Positions 44,560 through 52,265 of a DNA stretch of 64,000 nucleotides are shown here, one piece after another; position 1 is the first letter of the stretch; every line of letters starts with the position of its first letter. This DNA is from JAJPHI01 sp035541875. GTDB taxonomy: Bacteria > Desulfobacterota > Binatia > Binatales > Binataceae. The notes under the pieces were generated by a model. The model was not told the DNA's origin, searched no databases, and was given only the letters and a program-made list of their open reading frames with translations. The stretch covers positions 162,278 through 226,277 of the forward strand of contig DATKML010000034.1 of assembly GCA_035541875.1 (NCBI GenBank), written 5' to 3'. The position numbers were made by a program, and so were the translations under genes.

Positions 44560-44922
44560 TCATTCATTGAACCGTTTACGCGTCACAACTGCGAGACCGA
44601 AACTCGCAGTTGTGACGCCAGCCGTCGGAACAAATAAAACCCCACTCTCTGAGTTCGGTCCTCGTAAGAATAGCTTCAACATCCGGAAGAGCTTCTGGGA
44701 CGTCAGAGGGTGCTGACCCGTATACTCAAGGATCAGTTTCGAATCCGCGTAAGCAATATCGGAGGAATTTTTACACTTCTCACTCAGCCGACTGTCTTCC
44801 GTGTCCGGAATCATGTGCAAGTAGCCACCAGGAATCTTACGAAAGAAGATCCCCTCAGCGATCCAAATATCCATACTGATGCTGTCCAGCATATAGGCAA
44901 CATCACCGCAATCCGCGCCCAC
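44560..44922 (-). pseudogene. relic copy of the oxygenase-fusion/cupin module with two deletions
   Basis: One open frame joins three pieces of the intact module at 47466-49419. The first (SMDIWIAEG, KIPGGYLHMIPDTED) matches the oxygenase domain, where the intact gene has SMDFRIAEG and KIPAGYFHMIPDTEE. The second (SSDIAYADSKLILEYTGQHP) matches the cupin N-terminus. The third (LFLRGPNSESGV) matches the cupin C-terminus, shifted out of frame. Nucleotide identity is high at both junctions, for example CTCAGAGAGTGGGGTTTTA. Large internal deletions removed most of both genes, so this is a decayed duplicate. Confidence 0.75.
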
Positions 44923-44978
44923 CTAACAAGGGCTTGGTCCAGTAGCAACGAAGCCGTTGGTTGAGATGTAGAGATGAT

Positions 44979-46862
44979 TTAAGACTTGCCTCGAAGAGAC
45001 CTTCGAATTGCTCCAGTGCCAACTTGGTTTCCCGACCCCGGTCGCTGCGTAAAGCCGACGAAACCCTTCGACGTCGGGCAGAACACACTGAAGTCGCCGC
45101 TGGTTAAGGGTGCAAAGTGAGGGATCAGCTCGCCGACTTGATTAGCCGCCGTTGAATCATAGACGACTGCGCCGGTTAGGATGTCATAGGCTCGCATTGC
45201 ACAGTTCTGGAGAAATCCACTTTCGCTGTCGTCGCCGTCGATGACCCAGGCGTGAGAGAGAGGAGAGTCCGGGCGCGAGATCACCAGTGGCGACCCGAAA
45301 GAGTCGCGTAACCTATATGGCTGATGCCATAGCTGGGCTAAGGTGGGCGGCACAGTAGTGGTATCAATCTGGAAAGCCGCGAAACCGCCCAGCGGACCAT
45401 TAGAGTCGGCACCCACTATCAGGATGTTTATCCCGGCCTTCTGAAGAAACGACAGCGCGACTTTAGTGTCACCCCCTTGGGGGTTAGCATTAAATGCGTT
45501 GGCGAATGTGACACGGGTCAGTGGCTCGGCGAAATTGCCTAGATTCTGAGTGCTAAGGACGAATATGTCTCCGTCCTTCGGCACGAAGGCTAAAAGCTGC
45601 TGTCCATTGATAGGTGGCAACACGAGAGGGCTCGATCCTCCAAAATCCCAATCTCCGGCGTTCTCGGGCCGCGTAATCGTCGATCCCTGAAACCAGTCGA
45701 GGACCTGAATCTGAGGAAGGGTGCCCACAGGCGATATGCCCAAACGCACTACCGCGTTGAAGTAATCGCCTATGCTACCTGGCCCAGCCGTAGGAACATT
45801 ACCCCAATAGTCCGAACCAAACGATGTTAAGTCAAAGGCCGGATTGGTGCCGGAGGTATCGCTCGGGTCGAACTGTACTGCGTTCCCGGTTAAGACATAG
45901 ACCGAACCGTCGCCACCTGCAGCCAGACCGGCCGATCCCCAGACTCCGCCCCCATAAATCCCCCAGGTGTTCATAGAGTTCAGCGAGATCATTGGCTGGT
46001 AGAGTTGTTGGGTCAGATCGTCTGGCCGAACAGCTACCACCCAGCCACACTGCCGGCCAGCGTCGCCGGCAAGAAAGGCAGCAAAGCCGAACCACAGCCA
46101 ACCGGACGTCATATTGATCGCCGTGCGTTGATCCAGCATCTCCGCTGTGAATGTGGGACGACCGACCGCTCCAGCATCGACCAGTTCCTCGCTAGCGATG
46201 ATTGCGCCCGTATCAAGCGCGATGTTGAAAATGGTGTAGTGCCCGGCACCGGAAGCATCCTCCCACAACGCCACGACGAAAATGCGCCGGCTGGCTGCAT
46301 CCACCACCGGGGTACCGCAAATGCCGATGGGGGGAGTGAGGTTGCTGCCGCCACGCATGCTCGGCGCTACCCCGAGCGACCTGTACCAAAGAGGGGTACT
46401 TGCGGCACCCACAGCGAGGAGAGACCTCTCATCGTAACAATATAGTTCGTTGGTCGTCGTGGCGACCAACGCAAGCGTCCGCGTCTGGCCATTGAGAGGT
46501 CCCGCATTGAATTGCCAGTTCTGTATCACAAGCACTCCAGCGCGCACGGTTCGATCGACGGTAACGCCGCCGATAGCAGTCGTTCCGAGATCAATCGACA
46601 CATACTTGTACCAAGGGAGCGACGGATGAATAGGAAACACAGGATTAGTACCTGTGCGTTCGGCGTCATTACGCAGGGTCACCGTCTGGCATGGGTGTAC
46701 TGGCTGTGCGAGCGCTTCGCCGGTCGTGCTTTCGAAAGGATTGCCAATTATGCCGGTCGCTCTATGCGGCACCAGCGAGGGGATTGACGGATAAACCACA
46801 CCGACCCCCAAGGACATTCCGGCGATCTTCAAGAAAGAGCGTCGATCTACTTGGCGCTTCAT
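44979..46862 (-). CDS. Tat-exported PQQ-like beta-propeller protein
   Basis: The 627-residue protein starts MKRQVDRRSFLKIAGMSLGV, a twin-arginine signal (RRSFLK), so it is exported folded. The mature part has repeated strands with W/Y-rich turns (VTLRNDAERTGTNPVFP; TTNELYCYDERSLLAVG; GSSPLVLPPINGQQLLAFVP) characteristic of PQQ-repeat beta propellers. Similar proteins are at 52266 and 61178 but carry Sec signals. No PQQ or catalytic metal motif could be confirmed. It sits inside the exopolysaccharide locus. Confidence 0.75.
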   Translation of the reverse strand: MKRQVDRRSFLKIAGMSLGVGVVYPSIPSLVPHRATGIIGNPFESTTGEALAQPVHPCQTVTLRNDAERTGTNPVFPIHPSLPWYKYVSIDLGTTAIGGVTVDRTVRAGVLVIQNWQFNAGPLNGQTRTLALVATTTNELYCYDERSLLAVGAASTPLWYRSLGVAPSMRGGSNLTPPIGICGTPVVDAASRRIFVVALWEDASGAGHYTIFNIALDTGAIIASEELVDAGAVGRPTFTAEMLDQRTAINMTSGWLWFGFAAFLAGDAGRQCGWVVAVRPDDLTQQLYQPMISLNSMNTWGIYGGGVWGSAGLAAGGDGSVYVLTGNAVQFDPSDTSGTNPAFDLTSFGSDYWGNVPTAGPGSIGDYFNAVVRLGISPVGTLPQIQVLDWFQGSTITRPENAGDWDFGGSSPLVLPPINGQQLLAFVPKDGDIFVLSTQNLGNFAEPLTRVTFANAFNANPQGGDTKVALSFLQKAGINILIVGADSNGPLGGFAAFQIDTTTVPPTLAQLWHQPYRLRDSFGSPLVISRPDSPLSHAWVIDGDDSESGFLQNCAMRAYDILTGAVVYDSTAANQVGELIPHFAPLTSGDFSVFCPTSKGFVGFTQRPGSGNQVGTGAIRRSLRGKS

Positions 46863-46977
46863 AAATGCATCCTTTGATAATTCGTTTTTATATGACTATA
46901 TTATGTTATAGGATTTAATAGTACTAGAAAGATTTAGGCGGGGTGGCGAGAGAGAATAACCCGCCCTGGACGAAACA

Positions 46978-47230
46978 CCGCGAGACTTGGTCCATGTTCG
47001 CGACGGGTCCTCAAGGTCGTCCAATACGCGCCGCCTGGATGCGATGGGGATAAGTGGGTATCCTGCCCCCGCACCTCTCACCATGGCAGAACGGCTACCT
47101 CGAATGGTTAATCGGATCACTGCGATGCGAGTGCCACACCGAGATGATCCTGCTTAACGAGGCACACCTGCGTCGTAACTTACGCTTCGCACTAGGAGAC
47201 ATCTCGGATTGGGAAAAGACACGCGCCTGA
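46978..47230 (+). pseudogene. degenerate IS481/IS3-type transposase fragment
   Basis: Two frames read as the C-terminal integrase core. PRDLVHVRDGSS and RRLDAMGI come first; after one frameshift near 47070, SPWQNGYLEWLIGSLRCEC and TEMILLNEAHLRRNL follow, ending at TGA 47228-47230. These correspond to the family's SPWQNGYVERLIGS and VLNEAHLRR segments. The rest of the element is gone. Confidence 0.75.
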
Positions 47231-47465
47231 GCGGCGCAACGACAACTTGAATGCGTCGCTCCGTTGTCTTCGGTGAGCGTATCATCACTATGTCAGAGTA
47301 TGAGTTTTCGGTAGGCGCTACTAACTGTTGACGGACTCCACGGCACCTACAGAGAGGTTCGGTCTCCTGCCTGATTTGGTTGCCTCTCTGGAATGGTCAA
47401 ACACTTTGATATCAACGGAGCCGGCGAGTTATTTACCTGATCGCTCTTCATATACTTTGCTTACC

Positions 47466-47933
47466 TTACGGTTCACAACCGCGAGAGCGGAACTCGCGGT
47501 TATGACGCCAGCCGTCGGAACAGTAAAACCCCCACTCTCTGAGCTTCGGTCCACGCAAGAATAGTGTCAGTACCGGAGGGGCTTCTGGATTGATTTCGAT
47601 GCGATGAGGCATAGCAGCTCGCCGCACTACTACATCACCTTCGCTGCGCACCTTGGCTTGGCCGCCTTTGAACCACTCCGTATATCGACCGCGTAGAATT
47701 ATCGCGACGCTCGCACCCGGGTGATCATGAAGTGCGCGACTGTCGTCCGAACTCATAAAGCGATGTAAGTAGATATCAAAGACGGGATGATTGCCTCTGA
47801 GTTCCCAACGATCCAGGTAAGCTCCTCCGTCGGGATTCTCGATCGTCCTCGTCGGAGGATGCTGACCTATATACTCGACCACCGATTTCCGAATCCGCGC
47901 GAGCAATATCGGAGGAATTTTCACGCTTCGCAC
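47466..47933 (-). CDS. cupin-family protein of the LIC12192-type module
   Basis: Starting from GTG (residues SVKIPPILLARIRKSVVEYI; no good ribosome site), the protein is 155 residues. AYLDRWELRGNHPVFDIYLH and ALHDHPGASVAIILRGRY hold the cupin histidines (HDHP), with PHRIEI in the second motif. TLFLRGPKLREWGFYCSDGW near the end is well conserved in this group of proteins. It lies downstream of the oxygenase fusion, separated by a terminator. A damaged copy of both genes exists at 44560. Confidence 0.7.
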   Translation of the reverse strand: MRSVKIPPILLARIRKSVVEYIGQHPPTRTIENPDGGAYLDRWELRGNHPVFDIYLHRFMSSDDSRALHDHPGASVAIILRGRYTEWFKGGQAKVRSEGDVVVRRAAMPHRIEINPEAPPVLTLFLRGPKLREWGFYCSDGWRHNREFRSRGCEP

Positions 47934-47995
47934 TCAACCGACATGGAAGGAAGCCAGTGTCATCTTATCTCTGGAAGCAATCGAGAACATGAGCC

Positions 47996-48031
47996 CAAAA
48001 GATTGCGGCCGACAGTTTTGCTGTCGGCCGC
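47996..48031 (-). terminator. Rho-independent terminator after the oxygenase-fusion gene
   Basis: Stem GCGGCCGACAG / CTGTCGGCCGC (11 perfect pairs) with a five-base loop, then AATCTTTT on the minus strand. It sits about 60 bases downstream of the fusion gene stop and upstream of the cupin. Confidence 0.88.
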
Positions 48032-48093
48032 CTAGCTTCATTCTTGAGACTCCATACGGTTCGCGTCAGCTATCGAGCGCGATGAGCCGTGAC

Positions 48094-49419
48094 CTACTTC
48101 ACCAAGCGCGGACCGCTCTTAGAATCCGCGTTGCTATGGTAGTTCGCCATCGACTTTGACCACTTGTCAAAGTAGGCCTTGGTCAATTCGGAATACGGCA
48201 AGCCGATTGGCAATCGCGATTCTCCGTAATGCGAGAAATCCAGATACTTCTGGATTGTCGCGAGATCCTCGCGAGTCACTAACTGTAGATCTTCGTTCAC
48301 GAAGTGGATAATGTTCCCGCGCTCGAGAGCGGTCTCCAGTAAGCTATTTCGCTCTTCCTTATTCTCTGGAAGCGCGAAGATGCTGTACATAACCGTGTTA
48401 GCGCTTCGATCCTCAATCAAGTGCCACAATGTCGGGTTGTGCAACATGTCCTCAAGATCGAACAGCTCGTAGTCACACGACAGTCCCTTCTTGCTCATGT
48501 AATCGTTCAGCATGTAGCGCTGCAGATGCACCGGAATCGGGAAGGTCGCGGCGCTGTTGTTCGCGACGTAGAAGATGTTTTTCCTGCCGTTCTTAAACTG
48601 CTCTTCGCGCGGAGGCAGCTTCGACAAGCGCTCTTCCTCTTCTTCCGTATCCGGAATCATGTGGAAGTAGCCCGCAGGAATCTTACGGCCAAGAAGGTCG
48701 CCGTACATCCCTTCGGCGATCCGAAAATCCATACTGATACGCGTCTTGCCGGTGTTGTTCGGCATTCCCGAGCCATGGATATGCTCCTGGCTGAACAGGC
48801 AGCAACTACCAGGACCAGCTTTAATCTGGTGGGTGTAATTGCTCCACAGTTCAGTCATTTCGTGCATCTTGAGCTTGTGATCGATCGCGTAGCGGACCAG
48901 TTCGCGCGATTTCTTGATCGGAATAATCTGCATCGAACGAGTCCTGTCTTCGTCCTTGCTGACGTCGACGAAAGGCATCCAGATACTGCGGGACGCGACT
49001 CCGTGCCCGTAGAGCAATCCGGTGTGCAGAGGGAAGAAGAGCTCGGGCGTCGTCGGCAGCATGATCCGGACGTTCATGAAGCGCTGCACGGCCACAGGTA
49101 AGCGCAACTTGCCTTTCGGCACTACCACTTCGCGAACGAACCGGTTAAGCATCCGCCGGAATTCCGGAAGGTTCGTATCGGCGCAAAGCTGCTTGGTGAT
49201 CCGATAGCTTTCCTCCTGTGGAACAACCTCGTGGAAGTAGCTCAAATCCTCGACCGGAAAACCCATCTTTCGAATACGAGCCCGAATCCAGTCGTTGAAT
49301 GGAAACCGCTCGTTCGGATAGGTCATGATCTGTGCGTCCCATTCGTGGGTGAGGCTTCGCTCGAGTTCGTCGTCGATCTCGTGAGCCTCAATTGGTTCCA
49401 ACTTCTGTGCCTCTGACAT
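48094..49419 (-). CDS. 2OG-Fe(II)-oxygenase-like domain fused to LIC12192-type domain
   Basis: Start at ATG 49419 (MSEAQKLEPIEAHEID) with GGGGAAGG upstream; 441 residues. About residues 60-265 resemble a phytanoyl-CoA-dioxygenase-type 2OG-Fe(II) oxygenase: LFFPLHTGLLYGHG, SIWMPFVDV, distal SQEHIHGSG and TRISMDFRIAEG. About 281-395 match the LIC12192 'sporadic carbohydrate cluster' domain: VHLQRYMLNDYMSKKGLSC, NTVMYSIFALPENKEERNSL, GNIIHFVNEDLQLV. Where family members have H-x-D, this protein has H132-T-G134, a D-to-G change resembling halogenase active sites. In the context of a glycan locus it may modify a sugar. Confidence 0.7.
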   Translation of the reverse strand: MSEAQKLEPIEAHEIDDELERSLTHEWDAQIMTYPNERFPFNDWIRARIRKMGFPVEDLSYFHEVVPQEESYRITKQLCADTNLPEFRRMLNRFVREVVVPKGKLRLPVAVQRFMNVRIMLPTTPELFFPLHTGLLYGHGVASRSIWMPFVDVSKDEDRTRSMQIIPIKKSRELVRYAIDHKLKMHEMTELWSNYTHQIKAGPGSCCLFSQEHIHGSGMPNNTGKTRISMDFRIAEGMYGDLLGRKIPAGYFHMIPDTEEEEERLSKLPPREEQFKNGRKNIFYVANNSAATFPIPVHLQRYMLNDYMSKKGLSCDYELFDLEDMLHNPTLWHLIEDRSANTVMYSIFALPENKEERNSLLETALERGNIIHFVNEDLQLVTREDLATIQKYLDFSHYGESRLPIGLPYSELTKAYFDKWSKSMANYHSNADSKSGPRLVK

Positions 49420-49621
49420 TTGCTGCACCTTCCCCTTAGCTGATCACCGCGGAATTGCGTGGTTCGCCGCCCATCGGCGCTTTCTTTATGCGCGCTATTT
49501 TGGCTAAATAGCGTACATAAGACAATTAGAAACGTATCTTCCATCTGAGAAATCAAAATTAGTTCGGGAGTGATGTAAAAAGCTCAATTAGAGTGGCCTT
49601 TTCGAGAGCAGCCCTCACAAT

Positions 49622-50512
49622 TTGTCCGATTTTTCTATAGAAGCAGCAGGTAAGCAGGAAGTGCTCGACTTTGAATCAAACGCGCCAACGAAAAGCGAAT
49701 CCTCATCCATAAGCACAAAACTGACGCGGAGGTGCGATTCGTTCGCTGGAGATCGCCGACCGAAGCGTGTCCATGCCGTCGTGGCGAAAGACGTTGTCGG
49801 CTCATCGAACACGGTCGTCGAGGCTATCTATCGCGTTATAGAATTGCTTGTCTGCACCATCGGATTGATCCTTTCCTTACCGCTACTGCTGTTAATTGGG
49901 GCTCTTATTCGGCTTGATTCACCGGGTCCAGCACTGTTTCTGCAAGTTCGCCCCGGCCGATCGATCAGAGCGAAGGGACGTGATCTCGAGGGACGTGCGG
50001 ACTTGGAGCCTCCGCCCGGAGGATATCAGCCAGATAGCCTTTACTATGTTCCTAGTTACTTCCGTCTCGCGAAATTTCGAACGATGTTCATCGATGCGAA
50101 GACCCGGTTCCCTGAGCTTTACCGATTTGACTTCGACGTCGAAGAGTTCCACAACCATTTCCCCAAAAGCCCGAGCGATCCCAGAGTCACGCGCGTGGGT
50201 CGTATCTTGAGGAAGCTCTCTTTGGATGAGTTGCCGAATCTTTGGAACGTAATCCTTGGACAGATGCGACTTGTGGGTCCCCGCCCCGAACACCCGGATG
50301 TTCTTCAGTTTTATCGACCTGAAGAGATGTACAAATTTTCGTGCAAACCAGGCGTAACGGGCCTGGCTCAAGCTAAGGGTCGGAGTTCGCTGAATTGGGG
50401 GCAGGCTTTGGCTTTAGATCTCGAGTATGTGCACAATCGTAGTGTGCTGTTCGATCTCGGGATAATTCTGCTTAGCATAAAGGCTGTCCTTCTTCAGCAG
50501 GGAGCGTTTTAA
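49622..50512 (+). CDS. undecaprenyl-phosphate sugar transferase (initiating)
   Basis: A TTG start gives 296 residues; the short N-terminus is disordered. One hydrophobic segment (VIELLVCTIGLILSLPLLLL) precedes the conserved bacterial sugar transferase domain: RLDSPGPALFLQVRPGR, RLAKFRTM, DELPNLWNVILGQMRLVG, GPRPEHP and KPGVTGLAQAKGRSSLNW. It starts repeat-unit synthesis by moving a sugar phosphate onto undecaprenyl phosphate. It lacks the long N-terminal helices of WbaP-type enzymes. The polymerase gene follows by 69 bases. Confidence 0.88.
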   Translation: MSDFSIEAAGKQEVLDFESNAPTKSESSSISTKLTRRCDSFAGDRRPKRVHAVVAKDVVGSSNTVVEAIYRVIELLVCTIGLILSLPLLLLIGALIRLDSPGPALFLQVRPGRSIRAKGRDLEGRADLEPPPGGYQPDSLYYVPSYFRLAKFRTMFIDAKTRFPELYRFDFDVEEFHNHFPKSPSDPRVTRVGRILRKLSLDELPNLWNVILGQMRLVGPRPEHPDVLQFYRPEEMYKFSCKPGVTGLAQAKGRSSLNWGQALALDLEYVHNRSVLFDLGIILLSIKAVLLQQGAF

Positions 50513-50581
50513 CGGACTGGCAGTGCGCTCTTTAATCTCTTGGCAAGGTCAGAACATTCATCGCCGCGGCATTTATAGACC

Positions 50582-52147
50582 TTGAGTACCCAAGCATTAG
50601 CCAATTTTCCCCCGGGGCGTCCTGAAGGTAGCCGTAAGACCCTGGATTTACGGTCGTTGATTCGGTTGGTTTTCGTGGCTGGGTTGCTTGGAGCTTTCGT
50701 CGCTTTGGCGCTCTATGCAACCAAGGTCATGTATGTCTCACTTCTTCCTTTAGGCGTGGCCCTATTTCTGCCCGCTCTTTTGGTAAAGAATTTCCGCTTG
50801 TATTGGCTGTCAATTTTGCTTCTAACGCTGGAATTCCCCATAAGCAAGAACCTTAATGATGGCCTTGCAGTGGTCGAAAGGCTTCAAATCGACTACACGA
50901 TTTGGAATTTTACCTTCGAAGTCACCGCCACAGATTTGGTTCTGGTCATCCTTGTGGTGATTTGGATTAATGATGCGCTGTTCCACAGGAAGGCCTTTCG
51001 CTTTCCGAAGATCACGTGGCTCGCCGTCGGCTACCTCGGAATGGCACTATTGTCGACCTTCGGGGCAGCCTCAACCTATCTCGGCATGGTGGAAATAGCG
51101 CGCCAAATCAAAGTGCTCATTGTCTATTTGTATGCTGTCAATTGCTTGGACTCGAAGGGCTTTCTCCGCGTGTTAGTCATTTTGGCGGTGACGATTCTCT
51201 TTACCCAAGCAGCAGCTACGGCAATCCGCTTCGAAACCGGATACCTGACTCCCCTGACGCTAGGTCAGGGACACGAAGATCTCTCGCAGATAGAGCAATA
51301 TCTTATGGTAGATCGCAGTGACGAGGGTTCCGCAGTGCGTGCTTTTGGTACGCTCAACTCTCCGGGATCTACCGTGCGGCTTTGCATGATGGTCATTCCG
51401 TTTGTGATGTTTCTTTGTGCGCCGAACCCGGTCGTCAAACGACGATGGCCATTCTTATTTTGTTCCGTCTTTGGTGTGCTAGGCCTCTCCTTGACGTTCA
51501 CTCGCGTTTACTATGTCACGACTGCGGTACAAGTTCTGCTGGTCCTCCTGATGATGCTGCGGGATCATAAATTGAAGCGTGAAGAAATCATCACGCTCGC
51601 CGTCGTTAGCGTCCTCGCCCTAGGGGCGGTTAGCCCGAAGCTCTATAAGCAGTTTACTGTTCGGAAAGATTCAGTCTCGGTCCGATTTCTTCAGTATCGA
51701 GCTGCGACCAAGATGATCATCGCGCATCCTTTACTTGGCGTCGGACTTAACAACAGCACAGGGGAAAAGAGCAAGTACAGCAATATAACTTACAATAAGT
51801 ACGACCCTGAATCTCAGTTTGATTCTGAGCCAACTCATAACTTGTATCTGAGCCTAACGTCAGAAATAGGCGTTATAGGTGCTGCGTTATTTTTCACTTT
51901 TTTTGCGAAGGTGACATTGATCTGCTGGCGAGAGTCCTACAGCTCCGACCCTGAAATCCAATTTCTCGCAAGTGCACTGTTCGTTACGTTCTGCGGGGTC
52001 GCCGTCAATGGGTTGATGGACCCTTTGCAAGAATACCCGGTGCTTGTGTTGCTTTGGATGTATGCAGGGCTCGCTTTAAACCTAAAGTGGATTCAAGAAC
52101 AAGAAGTTTCTTTGACTCAGTACGCTCCCGGCTCGGGCGAGAATTAA
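50582..52147 (+). CDS. O-antigen polymerase/ligase (Wzy/WaaL family)
   Basis: A TTG start gives 521 residues. About 11 membrane helices (LIRLVFVAGLLGAFVALALY; LYWLSILLLTLEF) surround a long loop around residue 240-260. TLNSPGSTVRLCMMVIPFVM and FLQYRAATKMIIAHPLLGVGLNN with the DSEPTHNLYLSLTSEIGVIG segment match the Wzy_C / O-antigen ligase signature. It probably polymerises the repeat unit or ligates the product. It follows the sugar transferase. Confidence 0.83.
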   Translation: MSTQALANFPPGRPEGSRKTLDLRSLIRLVFVAGLLGAFVALALYATKVMYVSLLPLGVALFLPALLVKNFRLYWLSILLLTLEFPISKNLNDGLAVVERLQIDYTIWNFTFEVTATDLVLVILVVIWINDALFHRKAFRFPKITWLAVGYLGMALLSTFGAASTYLGMVEIARQIKVLIVYLYAVNCLDSKGFLRVLVILAVTILFTQAAATAIRFETGYLTPLTLGQGHEDLSQIEQYLMVDRSDEGSAVRAFGTLNSPGSTVRLCMMVIPFVMFLCAPNPVVKRRWPFLFCSVFGVLGLSLTFTRVYYVTTAVQVLLVLLMMLRDHKLKREEIITLAVVSVLALGAVSPKLYKQFTVRKDSVSVRFLQYRAATKMIIAHPLLGVGLNNSTGEKSKYSNITYNKYDPESQFDSEPTHNLYLSLTSEIGVIGAALFFTFFAKVTLICWRESYSSDPEIQFLASALFVTFCGVAVNGLMDPLQEYPVLVLLWMYAGLALNLKWIQEQEVSLTQYAPGSGEN

Positions 52148-52265
52148 GCCGCAAACAGCTAATCATTCCGGCGTCTAGCAGGCGTGCTCAGCCCTTGGGA
52201 TAGAATCGCGACTGCACGGGGTTTCTCACTAAATTTTAGAAGTCGATTCGTGGCAAAACTTTCGC

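Noticed and set aside
48421..49101. 226-codon plus-strand frame
   Set aside because: It is antisense to the oxygenase-fusion gene with no domain of its own.
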